A stretch of 64,000 nucleotides of DNA from positions 124,001-188,000 of the forward strand of contig CASFGA010000002.1 in NCBI GenBank assembly GCA_949294185.1, in the 5' to 3' direction. This stretch comes from an uncultured Bacteroides sp. (lineage in GTDB: Bacteria > Bacteroidota > Bacteroidia > Bacteroidales > Bacteroidaceae). Shown here in pieces: positions 17,598 to 27,309 of the stretch. Position numbers and translations under genes: made by a program. Below the pieces are notes generated by a model. It worked only from the letters and a program-made list of their open reading frames with translations, made no database searches and was not told the origin of the DNA. Position 1 is the first letter of the stretch. Each line of letters starts with the position of its first letter.

Positions 17598-18194
17598 TCA
17601 TTTACGTGCCTGCTCAAAGGCTTCTATCTTGTCTTTATTTTCTACCAGGAAATCTATATCGTCCAGTCCATTCATCAGACAATGCTTTTTATAGGCGTTG
17701 ATTTCAAAGCTCTCGGTCTTTCCGGTAGCCTTGTTCGTGATGGTCTGGGCAGGAAGGTTGACTTCCACTTCCGTTTTCGGGTCAGCATAGATGGAATCAA
17801 ACAATTCCTTCAGGAACTTCTCGCTCACCACCACGGGAAGCACAAAGTTATTCAACTCATTATTCTTGTGAATATCGGCGAAAAAGCTCGAAACCACCAC
17901 CCTGAATCCGTATCCGGCTATCGCCCATGCCGCATGCTCGCGGCTGGAACCGCTACCGAAGTTCTTTCCCGCCACAAGAACAGTCCCGCCGTAGACAGGA
18001 TTGTTCAACACAAAATCCTTGTTCAGCGAACCGTCCGGATTATAACGCCAATCACGGAAAAGATTGTCGCCAAAAAACTTCTCATCGCGCGTGGTAGCCT
18101 TCAAGAAACGGGCGGGGATTATCTGGTCTGTATCCACATTCTCTAAAGGAAGGGGAACACAAGTGCTTGTTATTATATCAAATTTCTGTTTCAT
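17598..18194 (-). CDS. leuD: 3-isopropylmalate dehydratase small subunit
   Basis: Small (swivelling) subunit of isopropylmalate isomerase, which with LeuC isomerises 2- to 3-isopropylmalate and, in citramalate pathways, citramalate to 3-methylmalate. About 198 residues. Features: [16 protein letters not shown], and the substrate-recognition segment [16 protein letters not shown] use the ATG giving [10 protein letters not shown]; the in-frame codon two positions upstream is TTG. It begins 16 bp after leuC. Confidence 0.95.
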   Translation of the reverse strand: MKQKFDIITSTCVPLPLENVDTDQIIPARFLKATTRDEKFFGDNLFRDWRYNPDGSLNKDFVLNNPVYGGTVLVAGKNFGSGSSREHAAWAIAGYGFRVVVSSFFADIHKNNELNNFVLPVVVSEKFLKELFDSIYADPKTEVEVNLPAQTITNKATGKTESFEINAYKKHCLMNGLDDIDFLVENKDKIEAFEQARK

Positions 18195-18210
18195 AGTCAA
18201 AATACGGATA

Positions 18211-19608
18211 TTACATTAATGTTCTCGGATCGGTAATCACACCCGTCACGGCGGCGGCGGCGGCAGTCAGCGGACTGGCCAACAAGGTACGCGAGCCCGG
18301 CCCCTGACGACCTTCGAAATTACGGTTGCTTGTAGAAACCGCATACTTGCCCGCCGGAATCTTGTCGTCGTTCATCGCCAGACAAGCAGAGCATCCCGGC
18401 TGACGGATTTCGAAGCCCGCCTCTCTTAATATCTTGTCCAATCCCTCGCGGCGTATCTGTTCGTCCACCATCCATGAGCCGGGAACCAGCCAGGCTATAA
18501 CGCTGTCGGCCTTTTTACGGCCTTTCACGATGGAAGCAAAAGCACGGAAATCCTCGATACGCCCGTTCGTACATGCGCCCAAGAATACATAATCAATCTT
18601 TTTGCCCAACAAAGATTCACCCGGCTCGAATCCCATGTAGTGCATGGACTTTTCAAACGAACTTTTTTCTACTGTGCTCATTTCCGTTGTGACAGGAATA
18701 AAATCCGTTATTGCCATACCCATACCCGGATTTGTTCCGTATGTAATCATCGGCCGGATATCGGCAGCGTCGAAGCGGACTTCCTTGTCGAACACGGCAT
18801 CTTCGTCACTCTTCAGCGTCTTCCAGTATGCAAGCGTCTTTTCCCATTCTTCTCCCTTCGGAGCATACTCACGGCCCTTTATATATTCAAAGGTTACCTC
18901 ATCCGGAGCCACCATGCCACCACGCGCTCCCATCTCAATAGACAAGTTGCACAAGGTGAGACGCCCTTCCATCGTCAGGCTGCGGATAGCTTCACCGGCA
19001 TATTCCACAAAATATCCGGTCGCGCCGCTGGTTGTCATCTTCGACATCATGTAAAGAGCCACGTCTTTTGCCGTCACTCCCTTGCCCAGCTTACCGTCGA
19101 TTGTGATGCGCATGGTTTTCGGACGGGCCTGCAAGATACACTGCGAGGCCATCACCATCTCTACTTCGCTCGTTCCGATGCCGAAAGCCACCGCTCCCAT
19201 CGCTCCGTGGGTGGAAGTGTGCGAATCGCCGCACACAATTGTCATCCCCGGCAAAGTCAAGCCGCGCTCCGGCCCTACCACATGGATGATTCCGTTCCTC
19301 TTGTCCATCATGCCGAAGTGGGTCAACCCGAAATCGGCGGCATTTCTTGCCAGAGCATCCACCTGTGCCTTTGAAACCGGATCGGCTATCGGCTTGTCCT
19401 GGTCGTGCGTGGGAGTGTTATGGTCGGGCATACAGTAGATACGCTCCGGGCGGAAACATTTCAGCCCGCGCGAACGCAGCCCCTCAAAAGCCTGCGGACT
19501 GGTCACTTCATGACAATAAAGCCGGTCGATATACAACTGAGTAGGGCCTTCCTCTACCTTCTGCACCACATGTGCATCCCAAATCTTGTCAAATAATGTA
19601 TTAGCCAT
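18211..19608 (-). CDS. leuC: 3-isopropylmalate dehydratase large subunit
   Basis: Aconitase-family large subunit carrying a [4Fe-4S] cluster. The cluster cysteines are visible in FLGACTNGR and GCSACLAMN. Other family markers are [24 protein letters not shown] and [12 protein letters not shown]. 465 residues, normal length. It sits 15 bp after leuA. Confidence 0.97.
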   Translation of the reverse strand: MANTLFDKIWDAHVVQKVEEGPTQLYIDRLYCHEVTSPQAFEGLRSRGLKCFRPERIYCMPDHNTPTHDQDKPIADPVSKAQVDALARNAADFGLTHFGMMDKRNGIIHVVGPERGLTLPGMTIVCGDSHTSTHGAMGAVAFGIGTSEVEMVMASQCILQARPKTMRITIDGKLGKGVTAKDVALYMMSKMTTSGATGYFVEYAGEAIRSLTMEGRLTLCNLSIEMGARGGMVAPDEVTFEYIKGREYAPKGEEWEKTLAYWKTLKSDEDAVFDKEVRFDAADIRPMITYGTNPGMGMAITDFIPVTTEMSTVEKSSFEKSMHYMGFEPGESLLGKKIDYVFLGACTNGRIEDFRAFASIVKGRKKADSVIAWLVPGSWMVDEQIRREGLDKILREAGFEIRQPGCSACLAMNDDKIPAGKYAVSTSNRNFEGRQGPGSRTLLASPLTAAAAAVTGVITDPRTLM

Positions 19609-19623
19609 CTTTTCCTGTTATCG

Positions 19624-21120
19624 TTATTTTCTGAATTTGTTGATACAATCAATATATGCCTCTACCGAAGCGGCAATGATATCGGTATTCGCCCCGAATC
19701 CGTAATACATCTGCCCGTCGTATTCCACCTGCATGTGAACCTTTCCCACATCATCACTTCCCTTGCTGATAGCCTGAATGGTAAATTCCTTCAAGGTCAT
19801 CTGCCGCCTGATAATCTGTTTCACCGCCTTTATCGCAGCATCCACCGGACCGTTTCCTGTGGCAGCCGCCTCGAAATGCTCACCGGAAATGTTCAGCCCC
19901 AGACTGGCAACGGAACGTACCCCTACTCCACTGGTCACTTGCAGATACTCCAGCTTGATGTGATGATTCACATTGCGGTCGGCGCCTGCCAACACCAGAA
20001 TGTCATCATCCGTAATATCCTTCTTTTTGTCGGCAAGCTTCAAGAAATCCTCATACACCTTATCCAGTTTCTCCTGAGTCATCTCAACCCCCAGCACATG
20101 CAAACGGTGCTTCAAGGCGGCACGCCCGCTCCGTGCCGTCAGCACAATGGCATTGTCATCAATGCCCACATCCTTGGGATTGATAATCTCGTAGGTCTGT
20201 ACATTCTTCAAAACCCCGTCCTGATGGATGCCCGATGAATGGGCGAACGCGTTACGCCCCACGATTGCCTTGTTCGGCTGAACAGGCATGTTCATCAGAC
20301 TGGAGACCATGCGACTTGTCGGGTAGATTTTCTGCGTGTTGATATTCGTGTCTATATCAATGCCTTTATGACAACGCAATATCATGGCCACCTCTTCCAA
20401 CGCCGTATTTCCGGCGCGCTCGCCGATGCCGTTGATCGTAACCTCTACCTGGCGGGCACCGTTCAAGACTCCGCTGACGGTATTGGCCGTAGCCATTCCC
20501 AGATCATTATGGCAATGCGTAGAAATGACAGCCTTGTCGATTCCGTCCACATGCTCCATCAGATATTTTATCTTGGCTCCATACTCGTCCGGCAGGCAAT
20601 ACCCCGTCGTGTCAGGGATGTTCACCACAGTCGCTCCCGCCTTAATCACGGCTTCTATCACACGGGCCAGATATTCGTTTTCCGTCCGCCCGGCATCTTC
20701 CGCATAAAACTCCACATCATCCACATAGCGGCGGGCATACTTCACGGCAGCCACCGCCCGCTCGATAATCTCCTCGCGCGTAGAATTGAACTTATACTTG
20801 ATATGAGAGTCTGATGTTCCGATTCCTGTATGAATCCGCTTGTGCTTGGCATACTTCAGCGCCTCGGCAGCCACATCAATATCCTTCTGCACCGCCCGCG
20901 TCAGCGCACAAATCGTAGGCCATGTCACAGCCTTTGATATTTCAATCACCGAATTAAAGTCACCCGGACTTGATACGGGGAAGCCTGCTTCGATGACATC
21001 CACCCCTAAAGCTTCCAGCTGCTTCGCCACCTGAATCTTTTCTACCGTATTCAACTGACATCCGGGAACCTGCTCCCCGTCACGAAGCGTCGTATCAAAA
21101 ATAAACAATCTTTCACTCAT
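19624..21120 (-). CDS. leuA: 2-isopropylmalate synthase
   Basis: Condenses acetyl-CoA with 2-oxoisovalerate, the committed step of leucine synthesis. 498 residues. The TIM barrel begins [31 protein letters not shown], the HCHNDLGMA metal site, GIGERAGN and [15 protein letters not shown] follow the Escherichia coli enzyme closely. The LeuA-C allosteric domain (about 375-498) would bind leucine for feedback inhibition. It is the first gene of the operon, downstream of the leader peptide and attenuator. Confidence 0.97.
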   Translation of the reverse strand: MSERLFIFDTTLRDGEQVPGCQLNTVEKIQVAKQLEALGVDVIEAGFPVSSPGDFNSVIEISKAVTWPTICALTRAVQKDIDVAAEALKYAKHKRIHTGIGTSDSHIKYKFNSTREEIIERAVAAVKYARRYVDDVEFYAEDAGRTENEYLARVIEAVIKAGATVVNIPDTTGYCLPDEYGAKIKYLMEHVDGIDKAVISTHCHNDLGMATANTVSGVLNGARQVEVTINGIGERAGNTALEEVAMILRCHKGIDIDTNINTQKIYPTSRMVSSLMNMPVQPNKAIVGRNAFAHSSGIHQDGVLKNVQTYEIINPKDVGIDDNAIVLTARSGRAALKHRLHVLGVEMTQEKLDKVYEDFLKLADKKKDITDDDILVLAGADRNVNHHIKLEYLQVTSGVGVRSVASLGLNISGEHFEAAATGNGPVDAAIKAVKQIIRRQMTLKEFTIQAISKGSDDVGKVHMQVEYDGQMYYGFGANTDIIAASVEAYIDCINKFRK

Positions 21121-21154
21121 AGTTCTTATTGGTTTTTACATGTCTTCATATTCC

Positions 21155-21192
21155 AAAAAAAAGCCTTTCGCACAAGGAAGTGAGAAAGGCTT
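21155..21192 (-). terminator. Attenuator terminator of the leucine operon
   Basis: On the minus strand AAGCCTTTC pairs with GAAAGGCTT, followed by eight T, between the leader peptide and leuA. The loop contains CTCACTTCC, which is complementary to GGAAGTGAG inside the leader ORF (21229-21237). An alternative antiterminator can therefore form when that segment is free. Confidence 0.85.
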
Positions 21193-21213
21193 TATATCAT
21201 TCAGTTTTTACAT

Positions 21214-21300
21214 TCAACAGGCACACGACTCACTTCCCACCGGGGTTTCCAGCAGATTAATCAGACCGCATAGCAAAATATGTAAAAACATTCCGTTCAT
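21214..21300 (-). CDS. leuL: Leucine-rich leader peptide (leu operon attenuator)
   Basis: A 28-codon ORF (ATG 21300, TGA 21214) with six leucines, including adjacent pairs: FLHILLCGLINLLETPV. Two isoleucines and a valine are also present. All six leucines fall before the 9-nt segment GGAAGTGAG (21237-21229), which lies near the end of the ORF. A ribosome stalled at the Leu-Leu codons would leave that segment free to pair with the terminator loop. A ribosome reaching the stop codon would cover it and allow termination. This is the classical attenuation arrangement. The name leuL is used by analogy. Confidence 0.85.
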   Translation of the reverse strand: MNGMFLHILLCGLINLLETPVGSESCAC

Positions 21301-21325
21301 TTTTTCTTCTTTTCTTTTACGGGTG

Positions 21326-21355
21326 CAAAGGTAAACAATATTTCGGAACGGCAAA
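21326..21355 (-). promoter_or_regulatory. Promoter of the leucine operon
   Basis: On the minus strand: TTTG (21355-21352), 18 bp, TACCTTTG (21333-21326). It starts transcription roughly 20 nt upstream of the leader-peptide ATG. Confidence 0.7.
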
Positions 21356-21430
21356 ATAAAATGAAAGATTTTTATTCAAATCAACTACAGATTATAGCGT
21401 AAACCCACAAAATAAGAAACAATCGAAATC

Positions 21431-22603
21431 TTAATCGTTCTCTATGCGCAATTCATGCAGGCAGGCTTCCACTTCGCTGATGCTTCCCATGTGTTTGCCC
21501 ATATCATCAGACAGCTTTACACATTCACGCCACTCCTGATTCGCATTCATCTTGCACCGCGACAGCTTCATCACAATATTCGAAGGCTTATAGCCTGTGT
21601 CATTGGTCAGGTTTGTACCGATTCCGAAAGAACAGCGAATCTTTCCACTGCAATACCGATAGATGTCGAGTGCCTTTTCAAAATCGAGGGCATTGCTGAA
21701 TATGATGGTTTTGGAAGCAGGGTCAATCCCCAACTCCCTGTAACGCGCCACAAGACGGTCGACAAACTCAAACTCGTCTCCTGAGTCGCAACGGACGCCG
21801 TCAAAGAGTTTCGCCTGTTTGCGGCTGAAGTTGCTCAGGAATGAATCGGACGTATAAGTATCCGACAACGCCGTACCCAAATCGCCGTCATATACATTCA
21901 CCCAGTTTTCCAGAGCCATGTAGTTGGCATGCTTATAGCCAAACTGAGCCCCATGAAACATAAACCACTCGTGCGGATGCGTCCCCATCGGCTTCATGCC
22001 ATACTTCATGGCAAAAAAGCAATTGGATGTCCCGGTGCAGAAACGGGCATTCTCCTTCAGATAATCCACCACAATGTCGTGCACATCAAAAGAAAACCGG
22101 CGGCGGGTGCCGAACTCAGAGAAAGGCATCCCGTGCTCATTCGACAGCATGACCTTTCCCGCCAATTTGTTCAAAATGACCCGACAGTCCGGATTCCGGT
22201 TCAAAAACTGATTTTTGATTTCAGAAACAACGGCCAAAAGAGGCACCTCATAAAGCGTTGCCTTATAGAGAAAATCTGTTATCTCTATATGCAAATGCCG
22301 TTTTTCATCCAACCAAACTTCCACTTTCTGCGGATCAAAACGAAAGGATGAAAGCCACTCCCAATATACGCGCGGCAGAAAACGGCAGTGTCCGCACATA
22401 TACTCCAGCTCTCCCGGAGTCAAAGCCACCTGCTTCAGGTTCTGGATTTCGTTTTTCAATGCAGTCAGAAATCCTTCCGTATACACAGTTTCGTCGCGCT
22501 CCTTGAATGAAAACGTTCCCACCGCATAAGGGAACAGCTTGATATAAGCATACGAGGTGGTAAACTTATACAAATCGGTATCTAAAATGGTTGTTATTAT
22601 CAT
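21431..22603 (-). CDS. pncB: Nicotinate phosphoribosyltransferase
   Basis: Makes nicotinate mononucleotide from nicotinate and PRPP in NAD salvage. 390 residues, typical of the PncB family: LDTDLYKFTTSYAYIKLFP at the start, EFGTRRRFS, GTSNCFFAMKYG, GTHPHEWFMFHG with the histidine normally phosphorylated during ATP-stimulated turnover, and VRCDSGDEFEF. It is the last gene of the his-ftsE run, 25 bp after ftsE. Confidence 0.95.
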   Translation of the reverse strand: MIITTILDTDLYKFTTSYAYIKLFPYAVGTFSFKERDETVYTEGFLTALKNEIQNLKQVALTPGELEYMCGHCRFLPRVYWEWLSSFRFDPQKVEVWLDEKRHLHIEITDFLYKATLYEVPLLAVVSEIKNQFLNRNPDCRVILNKLAGKVMLSNEHGMPFSEFGTRRRFSFDVHDIVVDYLKENARFCTGTSNCFFAMKYGMKPMGTHPHEWFMFHGAQFGYKHANYMALENWVNVYDGDLGTALSDTYTSDSFLSNFSRKQAKLFDGVRCDSGDEFEFVDRLVARYRELGIDPASKTIIFSNALDFEKALDIYRYCSGKIRCSFGIGTNLTNDTGYKPSNIVMKLSRCKMNANQEWRECVKLSDDMGKHMGSISEVEACLHELRIEND

Positions 22604-22628
22604 AGTCTCTGTTTAAGGAAAAACAAAT

Positions 22629-23318
22629 TTAATCCGTTTCTGCCGAATCCGCTTCCATCATCCGATGATTGTCACAGCGGAACACCTTTCCGGGATATTC
22701 CGCCAGCAGATTCAGGTTATGCGTCGTCATGATGATAGCCGACCCCTGGCTGCAAATGTCCCGCAACAACTCCACAATGCGGCGGCCCGTCTCCACATCC
22801 AGGTTTCCGGTCGGTTCGTCGGCCAATATGATTTCAGGCTTGTTCAGTATGGCACGCGCAATGACAATCCGCTGCTGCTCGCCGCCCGACAGTTCGTTAG
22901 GCATCTTATATCCTTTATTCTCCATGCCTACCTGCCATAACACTTCATCAATTCGCGCCCTCAGTGCGGCCTTGTCCTTCCATCCGGTAGCTTTCAAGAC
23001 GAAAGCCAGATTATCATAGACTGTCCGGTCTGTAAGCAGCTGAAAATCCTGAAACACAATTCCCAGTTTCCGCCGCAACGGCGCGATATCCCTGCGCTTG
23101 ATTTCGCGCATGTTGTATCCCAATACCCATGCTTCCCCCTTACAGACATCCAGCTCGCCGTAAATGGTCTTGAGAAAAGTGGACTTTCCGCTTCCCACCT
23201 TTCCTGTCAGATAGACAAACTCACCCTTATGAAGTTCAAAATTCACATCATAAAGCACTCCCAGTTCCTGCTGATTGATATCTACGTTCTTGTATGAAAC
23301 CAACGGCCGTTCTTCCAT
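22629..23318 (-). CDS. ftsE: FtsE-like ABC-transporter ATPase
   Basis: 229-residue ABC ATPase with Walker A GKVGSGKST, Q-loop, signature LSGGEQQR and Walker B IILADEPTG. Length and sequence (ILRDICSQGSAIIMTTHNLNLL) fit FtsE, which with FtsX regulates peptidoglycan hydrolysis at division. No ftsX is adjacent, so the partner is elsewhere; assignment to FtsE rather than a LolD-like ATPase is likely but not certain. It lies between hisIE (6 bp) and pncB (25 bp). Confidence 0.75.
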   Translation of the reverse strand: MEERPLVSYKNVDINQQELGVLYDVNFELHKGEFVYLTGKVGSGKSTFLKTIYGELDVCKGEAWVLGYNMREIKRRDIAPLRRKLGIVFQDFQLLTDRTVYDNLAFVLKATGWKDKAALRARIDEVLWQVGMENKGYKMPNELSGGEQQRIVIARAILNKPEIILADEPTGNLDVETGRRIVELLRDICSQGSAIIMTTHNLNLLAEYPGKVFRCDNHRMMEADSAETD

Positions 23319-23324
23319 GAGGCA

Positions 23325-23936
23325 TCAATGTTTTTTCCAGCTTTCGCTATGGCGTTCTTTCAGCTCTCTCGCCAGATCTTCAATGCGATATCCTTTTGAG
23401 GTCAGCAATACGATCAGGTGATAAATCAAGTCCGCACCCTCGTAAATCAGGCGCTCGTCCGTTCCGTTGCAAGCTTCAATGACCGTTTCCACCGCCTCTT
23501 CACCAACTTTCTGCGCCATCTTGTTCACACCCGACTTAAACAGGCTCGTCGTATACGACTTTTCAGGCATCTCTTCATGCCGCTTGTCAATGAAGTCTTG
23601 CAGTTCCTTCAGAAACATAATGTCCTGTTCATTCTTCTCTCCCCAGCAGGTATCCGTCCCCTTATGGCAGACCGGCCCCTCGGGATGCACCATTATCAGC
23701 AGCGTATCATTGTCACAATCCGCCTTGACCGACACTACATGCAGAAAGTTTCCACTTTCCTCCCCTTTTGTCCACAACCGGTTTTTCGTGCGGCTGAAGA
23801 AGGTTACCTTTCCCGTCTCCATTGTCTTGTCATAGGCTTCCTTGTTCATGAATCCCAGCATCAAGACCTTCTGTGTATAGTTATCTTGGATAATAGCCGG
23901 AACGAGTCCGTTCATTTTTTCAAAATCAAGTTCCAT
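23325..23936 (-). CDS. hisI: Bifunctional phosphoribosyl-AMP cyclohydrolase / phosphoribosyl-ATP pyrophosphatase
   Basis: Steps 2 and 3 of histidine synthesis. The N-terminal HisI domain (about 1-110) has VTFFSRTKNRLWTKGEESGN and zinc-binding cysteines in DCDNDTLLIMVHPEGPVCH. The C-terminal HisE domain (about 115-203) has KVGEEAVETVIEA. 203 residues, normal for the fusion (HisIE). 8 bp after hisF. Confidence 0.95.
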   Translation of the reverse strand: MELDFEKMNGLVPAIIQDNYTQKVLMLGFMNKEAYDKTMETGKVTFFSRTKNRLWTKGEESGNFLHVVSVKADCDNDTLLIMVHPEGPVCHKGTDTCWGEKNEQDIMFLKELQDFIDKRHEEMPEKSYTTSLFKSGVNKMAQKVGEEAVETVIEACNGTDERLIYEGADLIYHLIVLLTSKGYRIEDLARELKERHSESWKKH

Positions 23937-23944
23937 AATATTCG

Positions 23945-24706
23945 TTATATAGTTTGTCTTACATTGATTCCTTCACCATAAAGATAGGCTTTCAGTTCGG
24001 GAATGGGAATTTCTCCGAAATGGAATACGCTGGCAGCCAGTGCCGCATCCGCCTTTCCGATACGGAAAGCATCAAGAAAGTGCTCCTTCCGCCCGGCTCC
24101 CCCCGAAGCAATGACAGGAATGGTGAGGAGGTCACTCAGTTCGGCCAGCGCCTCATTGGCATATCCGTTCTTCACCCCGTCATGATCCATACTGGTGAAG
24201 AGGATTTCTCCCGCTCCGCGGTCGTTCACCTCATGTGCCCATTCCATCAGATAACGGTCGGTCTCCAGCCTCCCCCCGTTCAGATAACATTTCCATCCTT
24301 GCGCCGTCTGGCGGGCATCTATCGCCACCACACAGACCTGCGAGCCGAAATGCTTGGCTATGTCGTTCACCAGTTGCGGGTTACGGATGGCCGACGAATT
24401 GATTGATACCTTATCCGCCCCCGCATTCAGCAAACGGTCTACATCCTTCAACTCTCCGATGCCTCCGCCCACTGTAAAGGGAATGTTGATTTCGGCCGCA
24501 ATGCGCCGCACCAGTTCGGTAAAGGTCTTCCGCCCTTCATGGCTTGCGGTAATATCCAGATACACCAGTTCGTCCGCCCCCTGCTCGCTGTAAGCCTTAC
24601 CCAACTCCACCGGGTCTCCTGCCTGCCGGAGATTGACAAAGTTCGTTCCTTTCACCGTCTGCCCGTCCTTTATGTCCAGACAGGGAATAATCCGTTTCGC
24701 TAACAT
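23945..24706 (-). CDS. hisF: Imidazole glycerol phosphate synthase, cyclase subunit
   Basis: A TIM-barrel cyclase that uses ammonia from HisH to form imidazole glycerol phosphate and AICAR. 253 residues. Catalytic aspartates are in PCLDIKDGQ and [11 protein letters not shown]; phosphate loops are FTVGGGI and VIASGGAGR. It starts 3 bp after the hisA stop codon. Confidence 0.97.
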   Translation of the reverse strand: MLAKRIIPCLDIKDGQTVKGTNFVNLRQAGDPVELGKAYSEQGADELVYLDITASHEGRKTFTELVRRIAAEINIPFTVGGGIGELKDVDRLLNAGADKVSINSSAIRNPQLVNDIAKHFGSQVCVVAIDARQTAQGWKCYLNGGRLETDRYLMEWAHEVNDRGAGEILFTSMDHDGVKNGYANEALAELSDLLTIPVIASGGAGRKEHFLDAFRIGKADAALAASVFHFGEIPIPELKAYLYGEGINVRQTI

Positions 24707-24709
24707 GGC

Positions 24710-25432
24710 CTATTCTATCAGTGAACTAAGTTCCTTTAACGTTATACGCCCTTCATAAAGGGCTTTTCCGAACACCACGGCAGGGATGCCGGCTTCATCC
24801 AGACGCAATATATCGTCCAGACAGCTCACCCCGCCGCTCGCTATCAGATGAAGCTCCGGATAAGCCTCCATAATCTGCCTGTAAAGCTCCGTCGAAGGGC
24901 CTTCCATCATACCGTCGCGACTGATATCCGTACACAGCACCTTCGTCACACCTTTATTTATATAGTCATCCAGAAAAGGCATCAACTCCTGAGCGCTTTC
25001 TTCCTTCCATCCGTTTACGGCTATCTTCCCGTTCTTCACATCGGCCCCCAAAATAATCTTTTCGGTTCCATACTGGCCAAGCCATTTCACGAACAGTTCC
25101 GGCTGCCTTACCGCCACACTTCCAAGCGTCACCATCTGGGCACCGTTGTCGAAGGCAATCACCAAATCCTCATCGCTCTTAATGCCTCCGCCAAAATCAA
25201 TCCGTAAAGAAGTCCGTCCGGCTATCTGCTCCAGGACACGATAATTGACCACATGCTGCGAAGCAGCGCCGTCCAAATCCACTACATGCAGACGATGGAC
25301 ACCATAAGACTCCAGTTGCTTGGCCACTTCCACCGGATTTTCACTGTAAACCCGCTTCGAGTCATAATTTCCTTGCGAAAGCCGGACACATTTCCCGTCA
25401 ATCAAGTCGATGGCCGGAATCAGTTCTATCAT
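24710..25432 (-). CDS. hisA: Phosphoribosylformimino-AICAR ribotide isomerase
   Basis: Amadori isomerase of histidine synthesis, a TIM barrel related to HisF. 240 residues, with IPAIDLIDGKCVRLSQG (catalytic Asp), IDFGGGIKSDEDL, CTDISRDGMMEGPS (second catalytic Asp) and LIASGGVS. 12 bp after hisH. Confidence 0.97.
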   Translation of the reverse strand: MIELIPAIDLIDGKCVRLSQGNYDSKRVYSENPVEVAKQLESYGVHRLHVVDLDGAASQHVVNYRVLEQIAGRTSLRIDFGGGIKSDEDLVIAFDNGAQMVTLGSVAVRQPELFVKWLGQYGTEKIILGADVKNGKIAVNGWKEESAQELMPFLDDYINKGVTKVLCTDISRDGMMEGPSTELYRQIMEAYPELHLIASGGVSCLDDILRLDEAGIPAVVFGKALYEGRITLKELSSLIE

Positions 25433-25444
25433 AATTCACTCAAA

Positions 25445-26035
25445 TTAAAGATTCAAAAAATTAGTAAGAATACGCTCTCCCACACTTCCACTTTTTTCGG
25501 GATGAAACTGTGTAGCATAAAAATTATCCTTATGCAAGGCTGCACTGAAAGGATGGATATAGTCGGTCACAGCCGCAGTATATTCATTCAGCGGGACATA
25601 ATAGCTGTGAACAAAATATACAAACTCTCCTCCCCTAAATCCATCGAACAGCGGACTGCCTGTTTCCTTTATGGTATTCCACCCCATGTGAGGCACTTTG
25701 TCGGCATGCCGCTGCGGAGAGAAACGCTTCACCTCCGCATCAAATATGCCCAGGCAGTCGGTACCGCCCTCTTCCGAGCGACGGCACATCAGCTGCATCC
25801 CCAGACAAATGCCCAGCACAGGCTGTTTCAGCTCCCTGATGAAAGTGTCGAGTCCGTTTTCGCGCAGATGGTTCATGGTAGTTTCCGCCTCTCCCACACC
25901 GGGAAAGATAATCTTGTCAGCCTTCAGCAGGGCTTCCTTGTCTGAGGTCACAAGCGGCTCCACGCCCAAACGTTTCAAGGCATAATCCACCGAAAAGATG
26001 TTGCCTGCATTATATTTTATGATGGCTACTTGCAT
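25445..26035 (-). CDS. hisH: Imidazole glycerol phosphate synthase, glutaminase subunit
   Basis: Class I glutamine amidotransferase feeding ammonia to HisF. 196 residues. The nucleophile elbow is GICLGMQLM and the catalytic His/Glu pair lies in YATQFHPEKSG. First gene of the run hisH-hisA-hisF-hisIE-ftsE-pncB; the other his genes are not in this window. Confidence 0.97.
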   Translation of the reverse strand: MQVAIIKYNAGNIFSVDYALKRLGVEPLVTSDKEALLKADKIIFPGVGEAETTMNHLRENGLDTFIRELKQPVLGICLGMQLMCRRSEEGGTDCLGIFDAEVKRFSPQRHADKVPHMGWNTIKETGSPLFDGFRGGEFVYFVHSYYVPLNEYTAAVTDYIHPFSAALHKDNFYATQFHPEKSGSVGERILTNFLNL

Positions 26036-26067
26036 TCCGATTCATTTTGATACGTGATTCATTGCTG

Positions 26068-26097
26068 CAAAAATAACGAAATATAATTTTACACCAA
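26068..26097 (-). promoter_or_regulatory. Promoter of the hisH operon
   Basis: On the minus strand: TTG (26097-26095), 19 bp, TATTTTTG (26075-26068), placing the start site about 25 nt before hisH. No leader peptide or attenuator fits in this short leader. Confidence 0.6.
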
Positions 26098-26121
26098 GAA
26101 CAAGTAACAAAAAGTTTGCGT

Positions 26122-27060
26122 TCAACGCTTGTTTGTTTCGTAATTATTGAAATTTCCGGTTATCCGATTCTCACTCTCCGGGTTCAGCTCGATGGCCCGC
26201 TTCATGTCTTCGGCAGCACCTTCCTTATCATCCTTCAGCAGTCGGGCGCGCCCCCGCTCCTGATAAAGACGGGCATGGTCGGGCATCAGTTCCAAAGCCT
26301 CGGTATAATTGTCGACAGCCTTGTCGAAGTCTTTCTGCAAAACAAGCAACTCCCCTTTCAGCAGATAAGCCTCTTCATGGAAAGGGTCGAGCGAAACAAT
26401 CCGGTCAAAGCATTCACAAGCCGCAGCCGCATCTCCTTGTGCCGCCGCAATCTTTCCTTCAAGCAGCAAAGCCTCCTCACTTTCCGGATTAAGCAGCAAG
26501 ACCCTGTCCGCATCCTCCTTGGCATCCTTCATCTGACGCATGCCCCACAAGGTCTCCGCCCTCAGCAGATAGGCTTCGGCATACTGTTCGTTTTGTGCTA
26601 TCGCCTTTGTCAGCATGACTATCGCCTGCAAGTCGTCGTGCATTCCTCTTGCGGCACGGGCTGCCTGATAATATGCCGTGGCATTGGCTTCATCCTGTGC
26701 AAGCGCTTTCCGACACGCTTCATCCATTGCCGCATAATCCTCCTGCATGTGACATACATCGGCCAAAGCCAGCAGCGCATTCACATTGCCCGCATCCTTT
26801 TCCGTCAGGCGGACCAAAGCCGCACGTGCATCTTCAATCCGTCCCGCCCGCAGGCAGGCATTTGCAAGCAAGCCTAATGTTTCCGGCTCCTCATTCAATG
26901 CCACCGCATTCTCAAAACATCGGATGGCATAGGCAAGCTGCCCCATGTTGCGGGCACGGATGCCGTCGTATTTCAAAATCTCGAAATTCTTTTCTTCCTG
27001 TCTGTCCGTCTGTTTCTCATCCGGCTTACCTCCGCCGAATATCGCTGACAATATTCCCAT
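26122..27060 (-). CDS. Tetratricopeptide-repeat protein
   Basis: About 312 residues from the ATG giving MGILSAIFGGGK. At least seven consecutive TPR-like units cover residues ~30-305 (for example MGQLAYAIRCFENAVALNEE and LLKGELLVLQKDFDKAVDNYTEALELMP). No signal peptide or transmembrane helix is evident, so it is probably cytoplasmic. It ends ~85 bp upstream of hisH on the same strand but has its own -7 element. The binding partner is unknown. Confidence 0.75.
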   Translation of the reverse strand: MGILSAIFGGGKPDEKQTDRQEEKNFEILKYDGIRARNMGQLAYAIRCFENAVALNEEPETLGLLANACLRAGRIEDARAALVRLTEKDAGNVNALLALADVCHMQEDYAAMDEACRKALAQDEANATAYYQAARAARGMHDDLQAIVMLTKAIAQNEQYAEAYLLRAETLWGMRQMKDAKEDADRVLLLNPESEEALLLEGKIAAAQGDAAAACECFDRIVSLDPFHEEAYLLKGELLVLQKDFDKAVDNYTEALELMPDHARLYQERGRARLLKDDKEGAAEDMKRAIELNPESENRITGNFNNYETNKR

Positions 27061-27103
27061 AAGATATTGATATTTACGTTTTTTCTGTTCTGGTTTCTCC
27101 TTG

Positions 27104-27111
27104 CAAAGATA
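27104..27111 (-). promoter_or_regulatory. -7 element of the TPR-protein gene
   Basis: The minus strand reads TATCTTTG, 43 bp upstream of the start codon. No clear -33 box. Confidence 0.5.
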
Positions 27112-27161
27112 CAACAATAAGCGGAAGTCGGAAAAGATTCCTTCGCATTAATCTCAAAATC

Positions 27162-27215
27162 ATTTTCTGTCAGCCCAAAAAGGATTTTCCATCCTGACAG
27201 AAAAATGGTTCCGCC
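27162..27215. terminator. Hairpin downstream of the xylE-like gene
   Basis: CATTTTCTGTCAG pairs with CTGACAGAAAAATG (one bulge) about 95-145 bp beyond the symporter stop codon. T-rich flanks on the minus strand make a terminator plausible. Confidence 0.5.
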
Positions 27216-27309
27216 CACAGAAAAACGAGGCGGCGCACAGCCTTGCCACAGACAAGACAGCACACCGCCGGCACTTGCATACGGAAGCTCCGCAAAGAAG
27301 CCTCCCAAA

